Source: Vicinamibacteria bacterium
GTDB lineage: Bacteria; Acidobacteriota; Vicinamibacteria; Fen-336
Length of the DNA: 40,273 bases
Assembly (NCBI GenBank): GCA_023701125.1
Contig: JAMPXO010000037.1
Location: 1-40,273 of the forward strand
Reading direction: 5' to 3'
Position numbers and translations under genes: made by a program
Shown here: positions 15,515-24,003 of the stretch, one piece after another
Layout: every line of letters begins with the position of its first letter
Position numbering within the stretch: the first letter of the stretch is position 1
Notes under the pieces: model-generated
What the model saw: the letters and a program-made list of their open reading frames with translations, nothing else
Told to the model about the DNA's origin: nothing
The model's database searches: none

Positions 15515-16638
15515 ACAGCCGTGACCTGCGGGCCCAGCAGGCCACCGGGGTGAGTCGCGAGGTAGCGGCCGATGATCTCCTGGCCCTCGCGCCCCCCATC
15601 TGCCTGATAGCGCGGTCCCAGCAAGCGGCCCGCAGCCGAGGCGGCCAGGGCCCGACGGTCCTCGTCGCTCCACTTCCGCTTCTCGGGTGGGGTGTAGACC
15701 CAGGGCTCCGGGTTTGGAAAACCCCAGCGACTGGCGAAGCGAGCGCTGCTCTCCGCCCAGATGCGGGCCGACGGGGACGGTGCGGGGGGGGCCGCAGGTC
15801 GCGGCCTCACGACGCGACGGACCAGTTCCCGCACCGGCTCGGGCAACACGGCCCGCGCGATCAATCGTGCACCGTCGTCGAACTGCTTCCTGCGGTCGAC
15901 CGCGGGCGCGTTCTGTCGCTGCCAGTCGGCGACGCTGACCCGCTCGGAGACCCGGGCCCTGCGCATGCGGTTGTAGTGAACGACCTCGATCAGGCCGATC
16001 GAGAAACACTTCTTGCCCTTCTGGCGGAGGACCAGGCACTGGTCCTCGTCCTCGCGCCAGAGGTAGTAGCCGGTGTCGATCTGCCAGTCCGAAGTGCGCA
16101 TCAGGCAGTAGGCGCCCAGCACCGCGTCGACCTCGGCGATCGGCGCGATCGGCTGCGCGAAGTACTCGCGGTTGTGCAACACCAGCGTGCGGCCCAGCGG
16201 CAGGTAGTCGACGCCGTGGGAGTCGACCGTGCCGTCCGGGAAGACCATCAGCGGCGCGACGGCGCCGACGCGCTCGTCGGACATCAGGAACGACACCATC
16301 GTCTGCAGCCAGCCGCTGCGGATGAAGCGGGCGTCGGCGTCGCAACGCAGGACGACCTCCGCTCCTGGTCCGACCGCGGTGAACGCCTCGTCGAGGGAGT
16401 AGGTCACGCCCTTGTTCTCGGCCCGGTCGATGAACGTGAACTCCACGGGCGACAGCCCGCGCATGCCGGCCATCACGGCAGGGGTGCGGTCGGTCGAGCC
16501 GTCGTTGACGGCGCAGATCGTGACGCTCCCGCCCGCGTCCCGGTAGCACGCAGCCTCGCGGAACAGCGACAACAGCGTGGTGCCGATGAACATCTCGTCG
16601 TTCTTCGACGGGATCAGAATGGCGACGCGTGGGAGCAT
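15511..16638 (-). CDS. Family 2 glycosyltransferase
   Basis: This is a 375-residue GT-A glycosyltransferase. It begins MLPRVAILIPSKNDEMF, has AVNDGSTDRTP near residue 44, and RCDADARF near residue 95 as the Asp-x-Asp metal site. GAYCLMRTSDW near residue 165 and WREDEDQCLVLRQKG form the later acceptor and catalytic region. The C-terminal third (residues about 260-375) is Pro- and Arg-rich and not typical of the family. I chose the ATG at 16638 because GGAG lies just upstream and the family N-terminus starts there; a longer frame upstream looks non-coding. It converges with the flavoprotein gene and overlaps it by 4 bases. Confidence 0.85.
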   Translation of the reverse strand: MLPRVAILIPSKNDEMFIGTTLLSLFREAACYRDAGGSVTICAVNDGSTDRTPAVMAGMRGLSPVEFTFIDRAENKGVTYSLDEAFTAVGPGAEVVLRCDADARFIRSGWLQTMVSFLMSDERVGAVAPLMVFPDGTVDSHGVDYLPLGRTLVLHNREYFAQPIAPIAEVDAVLGAYCLMRTSDWQIDTGYYLWREDEDQCLVLRQKGKKCFSIGLIEVVHYNRMRRARVSERVSVADWQRQNAPAVDRRKQFDDGARLIARAVLPEPVRELVRRVVRPRPAAPPAPSPSARIWAESSARFASRWGFPNPEPWVYTPPEKRKWSDEDRRALAASAAGRLLGPRYQADGGREGQEIIGRYLATHPGGLLGPQVTAV

Positions 16639-16815
16639 GCCGACTCCAGTCTCCTTCTCGCAGTGGTTGGAACCGGCGGATACTACCGCGTCGCGAGCGT
16701 CTCGCCCGGCCTGGCGCAGTCCCGGGCTCGCGCACCAGTGACGGGCCGTCGGCGTCGACCTCGAGCGCATCACCCCCTTTCGGGCGCGCGTGCGCTACGC
16801 TAGTGCCATCGATCC
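16639..16815. other. Divergent intergenic region
   Basis: These 177 bases separate divergent genes and must hold two promoters. I see GGAG ahead of the minus-strand start but no convincing -35/-10 pair and no operator-like repeat. Confidence 0.4.
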
Positions 16816-17358
16816 ATGGCGATCCCAAAAGGTACTGTCGTTCGTCACCGCAATGCGGCCGAGTGGGGCCCCGGCGTCGTGCTGGGCCAGTCCGGAGCCG
16901 ACACCGACCTCTTCTTCCTCGCGGGCGGCCGCCGCCGCCTCCGCAGCGACGCGCTCGCGCCGACCGCGGGACGCCCGCAGGAGCGCGAGCTCCTCGAGTT
17001 CGCGGCCACGCTGCCGGCGCAGAAGTGGACGCGGGCCAAGCACAGCGTCTACGTGGTTGCGCTCGCAGACTCGGTGCGCCGCGACCCGGCGTTCCGCGCG
17101 CGCAACGAGTCGATGCAGCCCGACCTGCCCTGCTATTACGTCGGGCTCACCGGCCACGCGCCCGAGAAGCGCCTCGCCCAGCACCTGCGCGGCTACAAGT
17201 GCAACCGCTACGTGAAGGACTCGGGCGAGGACAAGGCGCTGTTGTGCCCGCAGCGCTACGCCCACTTCAACCCGATGCCGTTCGAGTTCGGGGCGCTGTT
17301 CGAGCCCTACCTGGCCGAGGTGCTCCGCAAGCGCGGTCACGGCGTCTGGCAGGGCTGA
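16816..17358 (+). CDS. DUF3553 plus GIY-YIG-like domain protein
   Basis: This is a 180-residue protein. The first 50 residues (GTVVRHRNAAEWGPGVVLGQ onward) resemble the small beta domain DUF3553, often attached to nucleic-acid enzymes. Residues about 75-160 resemble a GIY-YIG nuclease fold: VYVVALA for the first strand, CYYVGLTG for the second, then PEKRLAQHLRGYK with the conserved Arg in the helix. A Glu near the C-terminus (FEPYLAE) could be the metal ligand. The family normally cuts DNA, but without the canonical GIY and YIG triads activity is uncertain. It stands alone between divergent and non-coding DNA. Confidence 0.6.
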   Translation: MAIPKGTVVRHRNAAEWGPGVVLGQSGADTDLFFLAGGRRRLRSDALAPTAGRPQERELLEFAATLPAQKWTRAKHSVYVVALADSVRRDPAFRARNESMQPDLPCYYVGLTGHAPEKRLAQHLRGYKCNRYVKDSGEDKALLCPQRYAHFNPMPFEFGALFEPYLAEVLRKRGHGVWQG

Positions 17359-17371
17359 GCGAGGTGCGGCT

Positions 17372-17537
17372 CTACCAGCGCCCGCGGCGCAGGCCGCGGT
17401 CGATCAGCTTGCGCTCGAGGTAGCCGACAGCGCCCGACGCCTTCTGATCCAGCTCGGCCCACGGCGCGAGCCCGGATCTCGAACGAGGCCTTGTTCGTCT
17501 TCGCCCACTCGATGATCTCGGCATCGCTCGAGTTCAT
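17372..17537 (-). pseudogene. Small gene of unknown function with a one-base frameshift
   Basis: From the ATG at 17537 the frame reads MNSSDAEIIEWAKTNKASFE and then IR, after which the sensible reading moves by one base: PWAELDQKASGAVGYLERKL then IDRGLRRGRW and a TAG at 17374. Together they make a coherent 54-residue soluble protein, whereas the unshifted frame runs into Arg/Pro-rich nonsense. An extra G in the GGG run after the Ile codon would explain it. It could be a recent mutation or a sequence error. I do not recognise the family. Confidence 0.5.
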
Positions 17538-17810
17538 GTGCCCCTCGCTGTTCGCCGGACGCGGGCTTGACCCATACGTGCCGGGGGCGACGTCTCGCGC
17601 CAGCCCCGCGACGCCTCGTTGTAGAAAGAGCCACTTCCCCGCCACCCGGCATCGACGCCGCGGGCCCGGGTGTGGGCGCATCGCCGCGTGGCTGCTGGCC
17701 AAAACGCGAGTCGGCGCCCCAAGGCGCCGCGGCATGGCGGTTGCACCCTGTCCTCGCGGTCGAAGAGCGCGGGCATCTTGCCCCGCCCTCCAACCGTGAG
17801 GAGGCGTGCG
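17538..17810. other. Non-coding stretch upstream of a small membrane protein gene
   Basis: No reading frame here looks coding on either strand; the open frames are Arg/Ala/Pro-rich and lack family-like segments. It should contain the promoter of the gene at 17811. I see nothing else that I can support. Confidence 0.4.
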
Positions 17811-17957
17811 ATGGGAACCATTCTCGGGATTCTGCTGCTGCTCTGGCTGGTCGGCCTCGTCAGCTCGAACACGTTCGGCGGCCTGATCCACCTGCTGCTG
17901 GTCGTCGCGGTCGTGATGTTCGTCATCAACATGCTCCAGGGCCGGCGCACGGTCTAG
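17811..17957 (+). CDS. Small lmo0937-type (DUF5670-like) membrane protein
   Basis: This is a 48-residue protein, almost entirely two hydrophobic segments: ILGILLLLWLVGLVSS, then NTFGGLIHLLLVVAVVMFVI, with a short basic tail (LQGRRTV). The pattern SxTFGGLIH.LLV is that of the widespread lmo0937 family of tiny membrane proteins, often stress-associated but without known biochemistry. A strong ribosome site (GAGGAGG) lies 6 bases before the ATG. The DUF6600 gene begins 10 bp downstream. A related small protein is encoded at 31026. Confidence 0.75.
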   Translation: MGTILGILLLLWLVGLVSSNTFGGLIHLLLVVAVVMFVINMLQGRRTV

Positions 17958-17967
17958 GGAGGTCGCC

Positions 17968-19461
17968 ATGCTCAGGGGCACTCGCATTCTGGCGTTCACC
18001 GTTATCGGTGCGCTCGGACTCGGCTTGTTTGGCACCGTCGTTTCCGCGCAACCACCTCCGGCGCCCGGCTCCGCTGCCGCGCACGACTTCGGGCTGTTCC
18101 GCGACAGCCTCGCCCCCCATGGCGAGTGGATCGAGACGGCGGCCGACGGCTGGCGTTGGGCACCGCGCGTCCCGGCCGACTGGCGCCCGTACACCCGCGG
18201 CCAGTGGCTGCTGACCGACCAGGGCTGGCACTGGGACTCGGATGAGGCCTTCGGCTGGGCCACGTTCCATTACGGCCGCTGGCTCCACGACGCACGCCGG
18301 GGCTGGCTGTGGACCCCGGGCACGGAATGGGCGCCGGCCTGGGTTTCGTGGCGTCACGGCAACGGCTTTGCGGGCTGGGCTCCGCTGTCACCCCACACCG
18401 CTGCCACCGGCCGCGAGGGCCTCGCCACGCTCGCCGGGTCCACCGTGTCGCACGACTTCGTGTTCGTGAACGAGCGGTCGTTCCTGGACCGCGGCATCCA
18501 GCGCCGTTTGCTTCCCCGCCAGCGCAACGTCGCGCTGCTCGACGCCACCATGGACGTCACCCACTACCGCCTCGTCGACGACCGGATCATCAACCGGGGC
18601 ATCGACGTCGAGAGCATGGAGCGCGCCGTCGGCCACCGCGTGTCACGCGTGCGCACGACCGACGTGACCCGGTCCGACGCGGCCCGCCGCGCCAGTCCTG
18701 TCGAGGTGCACGTCTTCCGTCCGGTGGTGCAGTTGACCGACGCGGGCGGCGGCACGGCCTTCCTCCACGTCTCCGACGTCCGCGAACCTGACGCGGGCGA
18801 GGACGCCCCCTCCTACACCAACGCCCGCGTGCTGGCACTCGACCCGAGCCGCCGCACGCTCGTGGTCCGGACCGCCGACGGTGTCGAAGAGACCATGCAA
18901 CTGGACGACAGGCTGGCCGGCTTCGGCGACGTGGCGGTCGGCGATCGCGTGATCCTGACGGTCCAGTCGGGCCCCGGCTGGGCCCGCGTCACCTCGATGA
19001 CCAAGAGCCTGCCCAGCCTGCCGTCGAACGACAGGCCACTGGCGGCTCCGCCGCCGGACCGCACCCCGGACCGCACCGTGGACCCCGAGACCCTCGCCTT
19101 CGCGCGCACGATGTTCGACTCCCGGGTGGCGAGCCTCGCCCAGCAGGCGCAGCGCGTCGACCGGGTGTGGGCCGAGTTCGTGAGCGCGTGCAAGGTCGAA
19201 GGCCTGGCCGAGACCGACGGGGCCCGTGGCTGGTTCGCGCTGTGGGAAGGCTCGCTGCGGAGCGACCTCTCCGGCGGCTTCTGCCGCGACCTCTTCAACC
19301 AGATCGTCAGCCTGGGTGAACCGATCAAGGCGAGCATGACTGCGGCCGAAGACGTCGCGCGCCGCAGCCTCGACCCCGGCGAGATGCGCGAGATCCGCCG
19401 CCGCCACTCGATGGACTGGGGCGGCTGGGCGCTGCCCCGCCCGACGATGCTCGAGCAGTAG
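17968..19461 (+). CDS. DUF6600 exported protein with a DUF5666-like middle domain
   Basis: This is a 497-residue protein with a signal peptide (residues 1-27, ending VVSAQ). Residues about 40-230 are a Trp/Tyr-rich DUF6600 region: LAPHGEWIETAADGWRWAPR, then WRPYTRGQWLLTDQGWHWDS and FGWATFHYGRW. Residues about 275-345 look like a small beta-barrel domain of the DUF5666 kind (ARVLALDPSRRTLVVRTADG). The rest is helical and contains two Cys. It is probably periplasmic or surface-exposed; function unknown. It is a paralogue of the protein at 35442, sharing the first 240 residues closely but having a completely different C-terminal half. It ends 8 bp before a terminator hairpin. Confidence 0.8.
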   Translation: MLRGTRILAFTVIGALGLGLFGTVVSAQPPPAPGSAAAHDFGLFRDSLAPHGEWIETAADGWRWAPRVPADWRPYTRGQWLLTDQGWHWDSDEAFGWATFHYGRWLHDARRGWLWTPGTEWAPAWVSWRHGNGFAGWAPLSPHTAATGREGLATLAGSTVSHDFVFVNERSFLDRGIQRRLLPRQRNVALLDATMDVTHYRLVDDRIINRGIDVESMERAVGHRVSRVRTTDVTRSDAARRASPVEVHVFRPVVQLTDAGGGTAFLHVSDVREPDAGEDAPSYTNARVLALDPSRRTLVVRTADGVEETMQLDDRLAGFGDVAVGDRVILTVQSGPGWARVTSMTKSLPSLPSNDRPLAAPPPDRTPDRTVDPETLAFARTMFDSRVASLAQQAQRVDRVWAEFVSACKVEGLAETDGARGWFALWEGSLRSDLSGGFCRDLFNQIVSLGEPIKASMTAAEDVARRSLDPGEMREIRRRHSMDWGGWALPRPTMLEQ

Positions 19462-19468
19462 AAACGAC

Positions 19469-19507
19469 GAAACGCGCCGACCGGGCCGTGCCCGATCGGC
19501 GCGTTTC
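19469..19507. terminator. Bidirectional terminator between converging genes
   Basis: The two arms GAAACGCGCCGA and TCGGCGCGTTTC pair perfectly over 12 bases. Inside them CGGGC-CGT-GCCCG continues the stem after a C/A mismatch. On the minus strand the stem is followed by a T-rich stretch; on the plus strand only TTTCC is present. It sits exactly between the DUF6600 gene (plus) and icd (minus). Confidence 0.8.
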
Positions 19508-19533
19508 CGTGCGCCAGGAACGACGTCAGCGCT

Positions 19534-20928
19534 CTACAGGTTCTCGATCAGCGCGTCTGCGAACTGCGAGCACTTGATCTCCTTCGCCCCCTCCATCTGG
19601 CGGGCGAAGTCGTAGGTCACGCGCTTCTGGCCGATCGTCCTGCCGATCGAGGCCTCGATCGCCGCGGCGGCCTCGGTCCAGCCCATGTACTGCAGCATCA
19701 TGCAGCCCGACAGGATCACCGAGCCCGGGTTGACCTTGTCGAGGTCCGCGTACTTCGGGGCCGTGCCGTGGGTCGCCTCGAAGATGGCGTGGCCGGTCTC
19801 GTAGTTGATGTTGCCGCCCGGTGCGATGCCGATGCCGCCGACCTGGGCCGCCAGCGCGTCCGACAGGTAGTCGCCGTTGAGGTTCGGCGTGGCCATCACG
19901 TCGAACTCCTTCGCGCGGGTCAGCACCTGCTGCAGCGTGATGTCGGCGATCGAGTCGCGGACCAGCAGCTTCTGCTTCCACTTGCCGTCGCCGTGGGTCG
20001 CCCACAGCGCGAGGCCGGCCTCGACTTCCTTGCGCGCCGTGGCCTTCTGCTCGTCGGTCATCAGGTCGTAGCCGGGCTCGATCGCCCGCGCGTTGTCCTC
20101 GACGCTGATGCTGCCGTTCTTCTCCTTGTTGCCGAGGATCCAGGTCTCGCGCTCGGTCACCGCGTCGTTGCGGAACTCGCGAGTGGCCACCGCGTAGCCC
20201 CAGTCGCGGAACGCGCCCTCGGTGAACTTCATGATGTTGCCCTTGTGGACGATGTTCAGGCTCTTGCGCCCGAACTTCAGGCAGTAGCGGATCGCGGCCC
20301 GGATCAGGCGCTCGGTGCCCTCGCGCGAGATCGGCTTGATGCCGATGCCCGAGGTGTCAGGGAAGCGGATCTTCTTCACCTTCATCTCGGTCTGCAGCCA
20401 GCCGATCAGCTTCTTGACCTCGGGGCTGTCGGCCTGCCACTCGACGCCAGCGTAGATGTCCTCCGTGTTCTCGCGGAAGATCACCATGTCGACGTCCTGC
20501 GGCCGCTTGACCGGCGACGGCACGCCCTCGAACCAGCGCACCGGGCGCAGGCAGACGTACAGGTCCAGCTCCTGGCGCAGCGCCACGTTCAGCGAGCGGA
20601 TGCCGCCGCCGATCGGCGTGGTGAGCGGGCCCTTGATGCCGACCAGGTAGTGGCGGAACGCGGTCAGCGTGTCGACCGGCATCCACTCCTTCGTCTTGTT
20701 GAACGCCTTCTCCCCGGCCAGCACCTCGAACCAGGAGATCTTGCGCTTGCCGCCGTAGCACTTGGCCACGGCCGCGTCGAACACGCGGACCGAGGCTCGC
20801 CAGATGTCGCGGCCGGTGCCATCGCCTTCGACGAACGGGATGATCGGGTTGTCCGGCACGTTGAGGACGCCGTCCTTGATCGTGATCGTGTCGCCCGCCG
20901 GGGGCGTGAGGTCCTTGAAGGTCACCAT
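19534..20928 (-). CDS. icd: Isocitrate dehydrogenase, NADP-dependent
   Basis: This is a 464-residue enzyme that converts isocitrate to 2-oxoglutarate in the TCA cycle. [12 protein letters not shown] near residue 107 holds the substrate-binding Ser that is the phosphorylation site in E. coli. [14 protein letters not shown] holds the catalytic Tyr region, and [18 protein letters not shown] carries the Lys-Tyr pair associated with NADP. It is longer than E. coli Icd (416), with extra residues around 325-365. I chose the ATG at 20928 because [15 protein letters not shown] aligns with the family start; a long extension in the same frame reads antisense to serA. serA lies 32 bp upstream on the same strand, so the two may be cotranscribed. 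Confidence 0.95.
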   Translation of the reverse strand: MVTFKDLTPPAGDTITIKDGVLNVPDNPIIPFVEGDGTGRDIWRASVRVFDAAVAKCYGGKRKISWFEVLAGEKAFNKTKEWMPVDTLTAFRHYLVGIKGPLTTPIGGGIRSLNVALRQELDLYVCLRPVRWFEGVPSPVKRPQDVDMVIFRENTEDIYAGVEWQADSPEVKKLIGWLQTEMKVKKIRFPDTSGIGIKPISREGTERLIRAAIRYCLKFGRKSLNIVHKGNIMKFTEGAFRDWGYAVATREFRNDAVTERETWILGNKEKNGSISVEDNARAIEPGYDLMTDEQKATARKEVEAGLALWATHGDGKWKQKLLVRDSIADITLQQVLTRAKEFDVMATPNLNGDYLSDALAAQVGGIGIAPGGNINYETGHAIFEATHGTAPKYADLDKVNPGSVILSGCMMLQYMGWTEAAAAIEASIGRTIGQKRVTYDFARQMEGAKEIKCSQFADALIENL

Positions 20929-20960
20929 GATGGGAAAGTCTACTCCTTGAAGAAAAGGCC

Positions 20961-22544
20961 CTAGCTCAGGCGGATCGCCTTGGCTTCCTTGACGCCCGCG
21001 ATGCGGCGCAGCGCCTCCAGGGTCTCCAGCGACACCTCGCCGTCGACCTCGATCAGCATCACCGCGCGCGCGCTGCCGGGCTTGCGGCCGACGGTCATGC
21101 GCGCGATGTTGATGCGGCGGCCGCCGAGCGTCGAGCCGATGTGGCCGATCACGCCCGGCGTGTCGTCGTTCTTGATGTACAGCACGTGGCCGGCGGGGAT
21201 CGCGTCGACCTCGACACCGTCGATGTCGACCAGCCGCGGCTGGCCCGGCCCGAACAGCGTGCCGGCCACCGACAGCTCGGCCTCGCTGGTCTTGTAGCGG
21301 ACCACGACCAGGTTGGCGAAGCTGAGCTGCGCGGACGAGGTCGACTCGACGATCGAGAGCCCGCGCTCCTTCGCCGCCTGCAGCGCGTTGACGACCGTGA
21401 CGCCCGTGGCGCTGCCGCGCAGCACGCCGGCCACCGCCGCCGGCACGATCGGCTTCAGGTCGAGGTCGCGGAACTCGCCGTAGAGGCCGAGCTCGAGCCG
21501 CTCCGGCTTGCCCGGCAGCGCCTGGCCGACGAACGCGCCGAGCCGCTCGGCCAGCTCCATCGCCGGCTTGACCTGGTCGTACAGCTCCGAGGAGAGCTGG
21601 TAGAAGTTGACGGCCTGCTGGATGACGCCGCCCTTCAGGTAGTCGCGGATCTGGATCGCGATGTCGGTGCCGACCTTCTCCTGCGCCTCGTGGGTGGAGG
21701 CGCCGACGTGCGGCATCGCCACCACCTTCGGGTGCTTGGCCAGCCGCCAGTCGATCGGCGGCTCCTTGGCGTGCACGTCGAGGCCGGCGCCGGCGACGCG
21801 GCCGCCCTCCAGCGCCGCCAGCAGCGCCTCCTCGTCGATCAGCGCGCCGCGGGCCGCGTTGATGATGCGCACGCCCGGCTTCATCTTCGCGATCGTGTCC
21901 TTGTTGATGAGCTGCCGGGTGTCGGCGTTGAGCACCGAGTGCAGGGTCAGGAAGTCGGAGGTCGCGATCAGCTCGTCGAGCGAGAGCTGGGTGATGCCGA
22001 TGCGCTCGACCAGCCCCGGCGAAACCAGCGGGTCGTAGCCGACGACGTCCATGCCGAGCGCCTTGCAGCGCTGGGCCATCTCGCGGCCGATCCGGCCGAG
22101 GCCGATCACGCCGACCCGCTTGCCGCACAGCTCGACGCCGGCGAACGACTTGCGATCCCAGGTGCCGGACTTCATCGAGGCGTCGCCCGCGGCGATGTTG
22201 CGGGCCACCGCCATCATCAGCGCGAGGGCCAGCTCGGCCGTCGACACCATGTTGCCGAGTGGCGCGTTCATCACGATCACGCCGCGGCGGGTGGCGGCCT
22301 CGAGGTCGATGTTGTCGACGCCGACGCCAGGCCGGCCGACGACCTTCAGGTTGGTCGCGGCGGCGATCACGTCGGCCGTGATCTTGGAGCTGCTGCGGAC
22401 CGTGATCGCGTCGTAGGGGCCGACGATCTTGACCAGCTCCTCGGCGGGCATGGCCTTGTGGACGTCCACTTCGAAGCCCTCGGCCTTGAGCACCTGCAGG
22501 CCGCGGTCGGTCATGCCTTCGAGGACGAGGATCTTGTGACTCAC
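20961..22544 (-). CDS. serA: D-3-phosphoglycerate dehydrogenase
   Basis: This is a 527-residue enzyme of the long SerA type: a catalytic domain, a Rossmann domain with [16 protein letters not shown] (residues about 143-158), an intervening domain and a C-terminal ACT domain (residues about 450-527, beginning near [17 protein letters not shown]). The catalytic pieces are visible: Arg in [11 protein letters not shown], Glu in LDVHAKEPP, His in [12 protein letters not shown]. It makes 3-phosphohydroxypyruvate, the first step of serine synthesis. The ACT domain suggests serine control. The leader upstream is unusually long and AT-rich for this DNA. Confidence 0.96.
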   Translation of the reverse strand: MSHKILVLEGMTDRGLQVLKAEGFEVDVHKAMPAEELVKIVGPYDAITVRSSSKITADVIAAATNLKVVGRPGVGVDNIDLEAATRRGVIVMNAPLGNMVSTAELALALMMAVARNIAAGDASMKSGTWDRKSFAGVELCGKRVGVIGLGRIGREMAQRCKALGMDVVGYDPLVSPGLVERIGITQLSLDELIATSDFLTLHSVLNADTRQLINKDTIAKMKPGVRIINAARGALIDEEALLAALEGGRVAGAGLDVHAKEPPIDWRLAKHPKVVAMPHVGASTHEAQEKVGTDIAIQIRDYLKGGVIQQAVNFYQLSSELYDQVKPAMELAERLGAFVGQALPGKPERLELGLYGEFRDLDLKPIVPAAVAGVLRGSATGVTVVNALQAAKERGLSIVESTSSAQLSFANLVVVRYKTSEAELSVAGTLFGPGQPRLVDIDGVEVDAIPAGHVLYIKNDDTPGVIGHIGSTLGGRRINIARMTVGRKPGSARAVMLIEVDGEVSLETLEALRRIAGVKEAKAIRLS

Positions 22545-22823
22545 GGGAGGTTCCTTCTCGCCTGGCCGTCTTCCACAGAAACTGTGGAAAAGGCTGTGGA
22601 AAGCGTTCGGATCGCCGCGCTAAGTGGTTGCATGAAGGCGACTTGTTGCAGTTTGCACTCGATGACAGCAGCGCGACGGAGGCATGCGATTTGCGTGACA
22701 GGTCCTTCGCTGGCGGCGCCGCTGCGAAGGCGCTTGAAGCGGTGCATTATAAGTCCGCGAGTGCGCTCGATCACGAACCCCGGCCCCGTGACCTTCGTTA
22801 GACTCGGGAGAAGAGGAGGCGCC
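22545..22823. promoter_or_regulatory. Divergent regulatory region with inverted and direct TTCCACAG repeats
   Basis: This 279-bp gap is less GC-rich than its surroundings. TTCCACAG-AAA-CTGTGGAA at 22571-22589 is a perfect 8-bp inverted repeat, and a third CTGTGGAA lies at 22594-22601, 12 bp after the second half-site. On the minus strand TATAAT (22751-22746) is a perfect -10 box that would give serA a leader of about 195 bases; the -35 box is poor. The repeats lie inside that leader, 25-60 bases before serA, so they could act as an operator or as an RNA element. They also resemble TTTTCCACA-type DnaA boxes, but nothing else suggests an origin. Confidence 0.45.
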
Positions 22824-23243
22824 ATGCGACGCACGTTCACCGTCATCGCCCTGGTCACGCTGGGGTCGGTCGCCTTCGCGGACGACCCGAAGCCCGCCCC
22901 GCCGCAGGAAGCCGAGGAGGAGCAGCGCGCAGCCGACTGCCCCGAGATCGTCGCCCTGCGCTCGCCGTACGACATCTCGCGCTTCTATCGCGCCGGCGAG
23001 TCGCCGGGTGTCGAACTGCCGCCGATGAAGGAAGGCGACGAGGCGGCCTGGCGGCTGGCCTCGGTGTACCGCAACGGTGGCGTCGCGCCGGGCGGCTACT
23101 CGCGCTTCTTCGACGCCGGCTGGGCCCGCGAGCGGCGCGCCTTCGCCGCCCGCCCGCGCTGGGCCGAGACCGGGACCGGCCCCATCCAGCCGATGGCCTG
23201 CCAGACCGTGCGGCCCGCCTCGGCGAAGAAGCGGTCCGAGTAG
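22824..23243 (+). CDS. Small exported protein of unknown function
   Basis: This is a 139-residue product with a clear signal peptide (MRRTFTVIALVTLGSVAFA, cleavage near residue 19), an acidic Pro/Glu-rich stretch and a short globular part with RSPYDISRFYRAGE. The ATG at 22824 has AGAGGAGG just upstream. The last 148 bases overlap, tail to tail, the opposite-strand gene ending at 23096, so the true C-terminus of one of them may be different. No family recognised. Confidence 0.55.
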   Translation: MRRTFTVIALVTLGSVAFADDPKPAPPQEAEEEQRAADCPEIVALRSPYDISRFYRAGESPGVELPPMKEGDEAAWRLASVYRNGGVAPGGYSRFFDAGWARERRAFAARPRWAETGTGPIQPMACQTVRPASAKKRSE

Positions 23244-23500
23244 CCGACCACCGGCCCGACCGTCTCGTCGCGCTCCAGCCGCTCGATCCGGCCGGCCGGG
23301 AAGAACAGCGTCAACGGCCCGATCAGCGCCTCTTCCGCCTTGCGCTCCTGGCGCAGCCAGTCGTCGAACATGCGCAGGTCGAAGCCGCGCAGCACGGCGC
23401 CCGCAGCGTCGAGCTTCAGCAGCACCCCCCACATCTTCTCGCGCGGGTCGTTCAGGAACAGCACGACCGGCACACCGGGTGCGAGGTCGAAGGCCTTCAC
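23096..23500 (-). CDS. Conserved-looking hypothetical protein next to coaD
   Basis: This is a 134-residue soluble protein. Residues 1-105 look like a compact domain: VPVVLFLNDPREKMWGVLLK, then GAVLRGFDLRMFDDWLRQE, then FFPAGRIERLERDETVG. I recall similar PREK.WG.L and FFP..R.ERM..DE patterns in uncharacterised proteins of Acidobacteriota-like genomes, but cannot confirm that. The C-terminal 30 residues are basic and low in complexity and lie over the opposite-strand gene. The ATG at 23500 overlaps the coaD stop by ATGA, so it is coupled to coaD and rsmD. Function unknown. Confidence 0.7.
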   Translation of the reverse strand: MKAFDLAPGVPVVLFLNDPREKMWGVLLKLDAAGAVLRGFDLRMFDDWLRQERKAEEALIGPLTLFFPAGRIERLERDETVGPVVGYSDRFFAEAGRTVWQAIGWMGPVPVSAQRGRAAKARRSRAQPASKKRE

Positions 23501-24003
23501 TGCGCCCCGTCCCGCTTGTCGTGCAGGTGGCGCAGCACGACCGGCGGCACCAGCCCGTTGATGTCACCGCCGAGCTGGAACACCTCCTTGACGAGGCGCG
23601 AGGAGAGGTAGGAGTACTTCTCCGCCGGCATCATGAACACCGTCTCGACGTGCGGCTGCAGGCGGCGGTTCATCAACGCCATCTGGAACTCGTACTCGAA
23701 GTCCGAGATCGCGCGCAGGCCGCGCACGATCACCGAGGCGCCGACCCGCGTCGCGTAGTCGACCAGCAGGCCGCTGAAGGTGTCGACCTTCACCCGCGGC
23801 TCGTCCGCCCACACCTCGCGGATGATGCCGACCCGCTCGTCGACCGTGAACAGCGGCTTCTTCTCCTGGTTGACGAGGATCGCCACCGTCACCGAGTCGA
23901 ACACCGACAGCCCGCGCCGGATGATGTCCACGTGGCCGTTGGTGATCGGGTCGAACGAGCCCGGGAACACGGCGAGGGACGCGCTGTGAACGGTCTCGGT
24001 CAT
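23497..24003 (-). CDS. coaD: Phosphopantetheine adenylyltransferase
   Basis: This is a 168-residue enzyme of coenzyme A synthesis that joins AMP to 4'-phosphopantetheine. It has the nucleotidyltransferase signature AVFPGSFDPITNGHVDIIRR near the N-terminus and YSYLSSRLVKEVFQLGGD near the C-terminus, both typical of bacterial CoaD, with usual length. It begins directly after rsmD (stop and start adjacent, TGAATG), a common bacterial pairing. Confidence 0.96.
   Translation of the reverse strand: MTETVHSASLAVFPGSFDPITNGHVDIIRRGLSVFDSVTVAILVNQEKKPLFTVDERVGIIREVWADEPRVKVDTFSGLLVDYATRVGASVIVRGLRAISDFEYEFQMALMNRRLQPHVETVFMMPAEKYSYLSSRLVKEVFQLGGDINGLVPPVVLRHLHDKRDGAQ

Noticed and set aside
20929-22128. 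Extension of the icd frame to an 864-codon reading
   Set aside because: The added part lies over serA in another frame on the same strand and is Arg/Gly/Ala-rich without homology.
22571-22601. Replication origin based on TTCCACAG boxes
   Set aside because: Only three degenerate boxes, no dnaA, dnaN or gidA nearby and no AT-rich unwinding region; kept only as a possible regulatory site.
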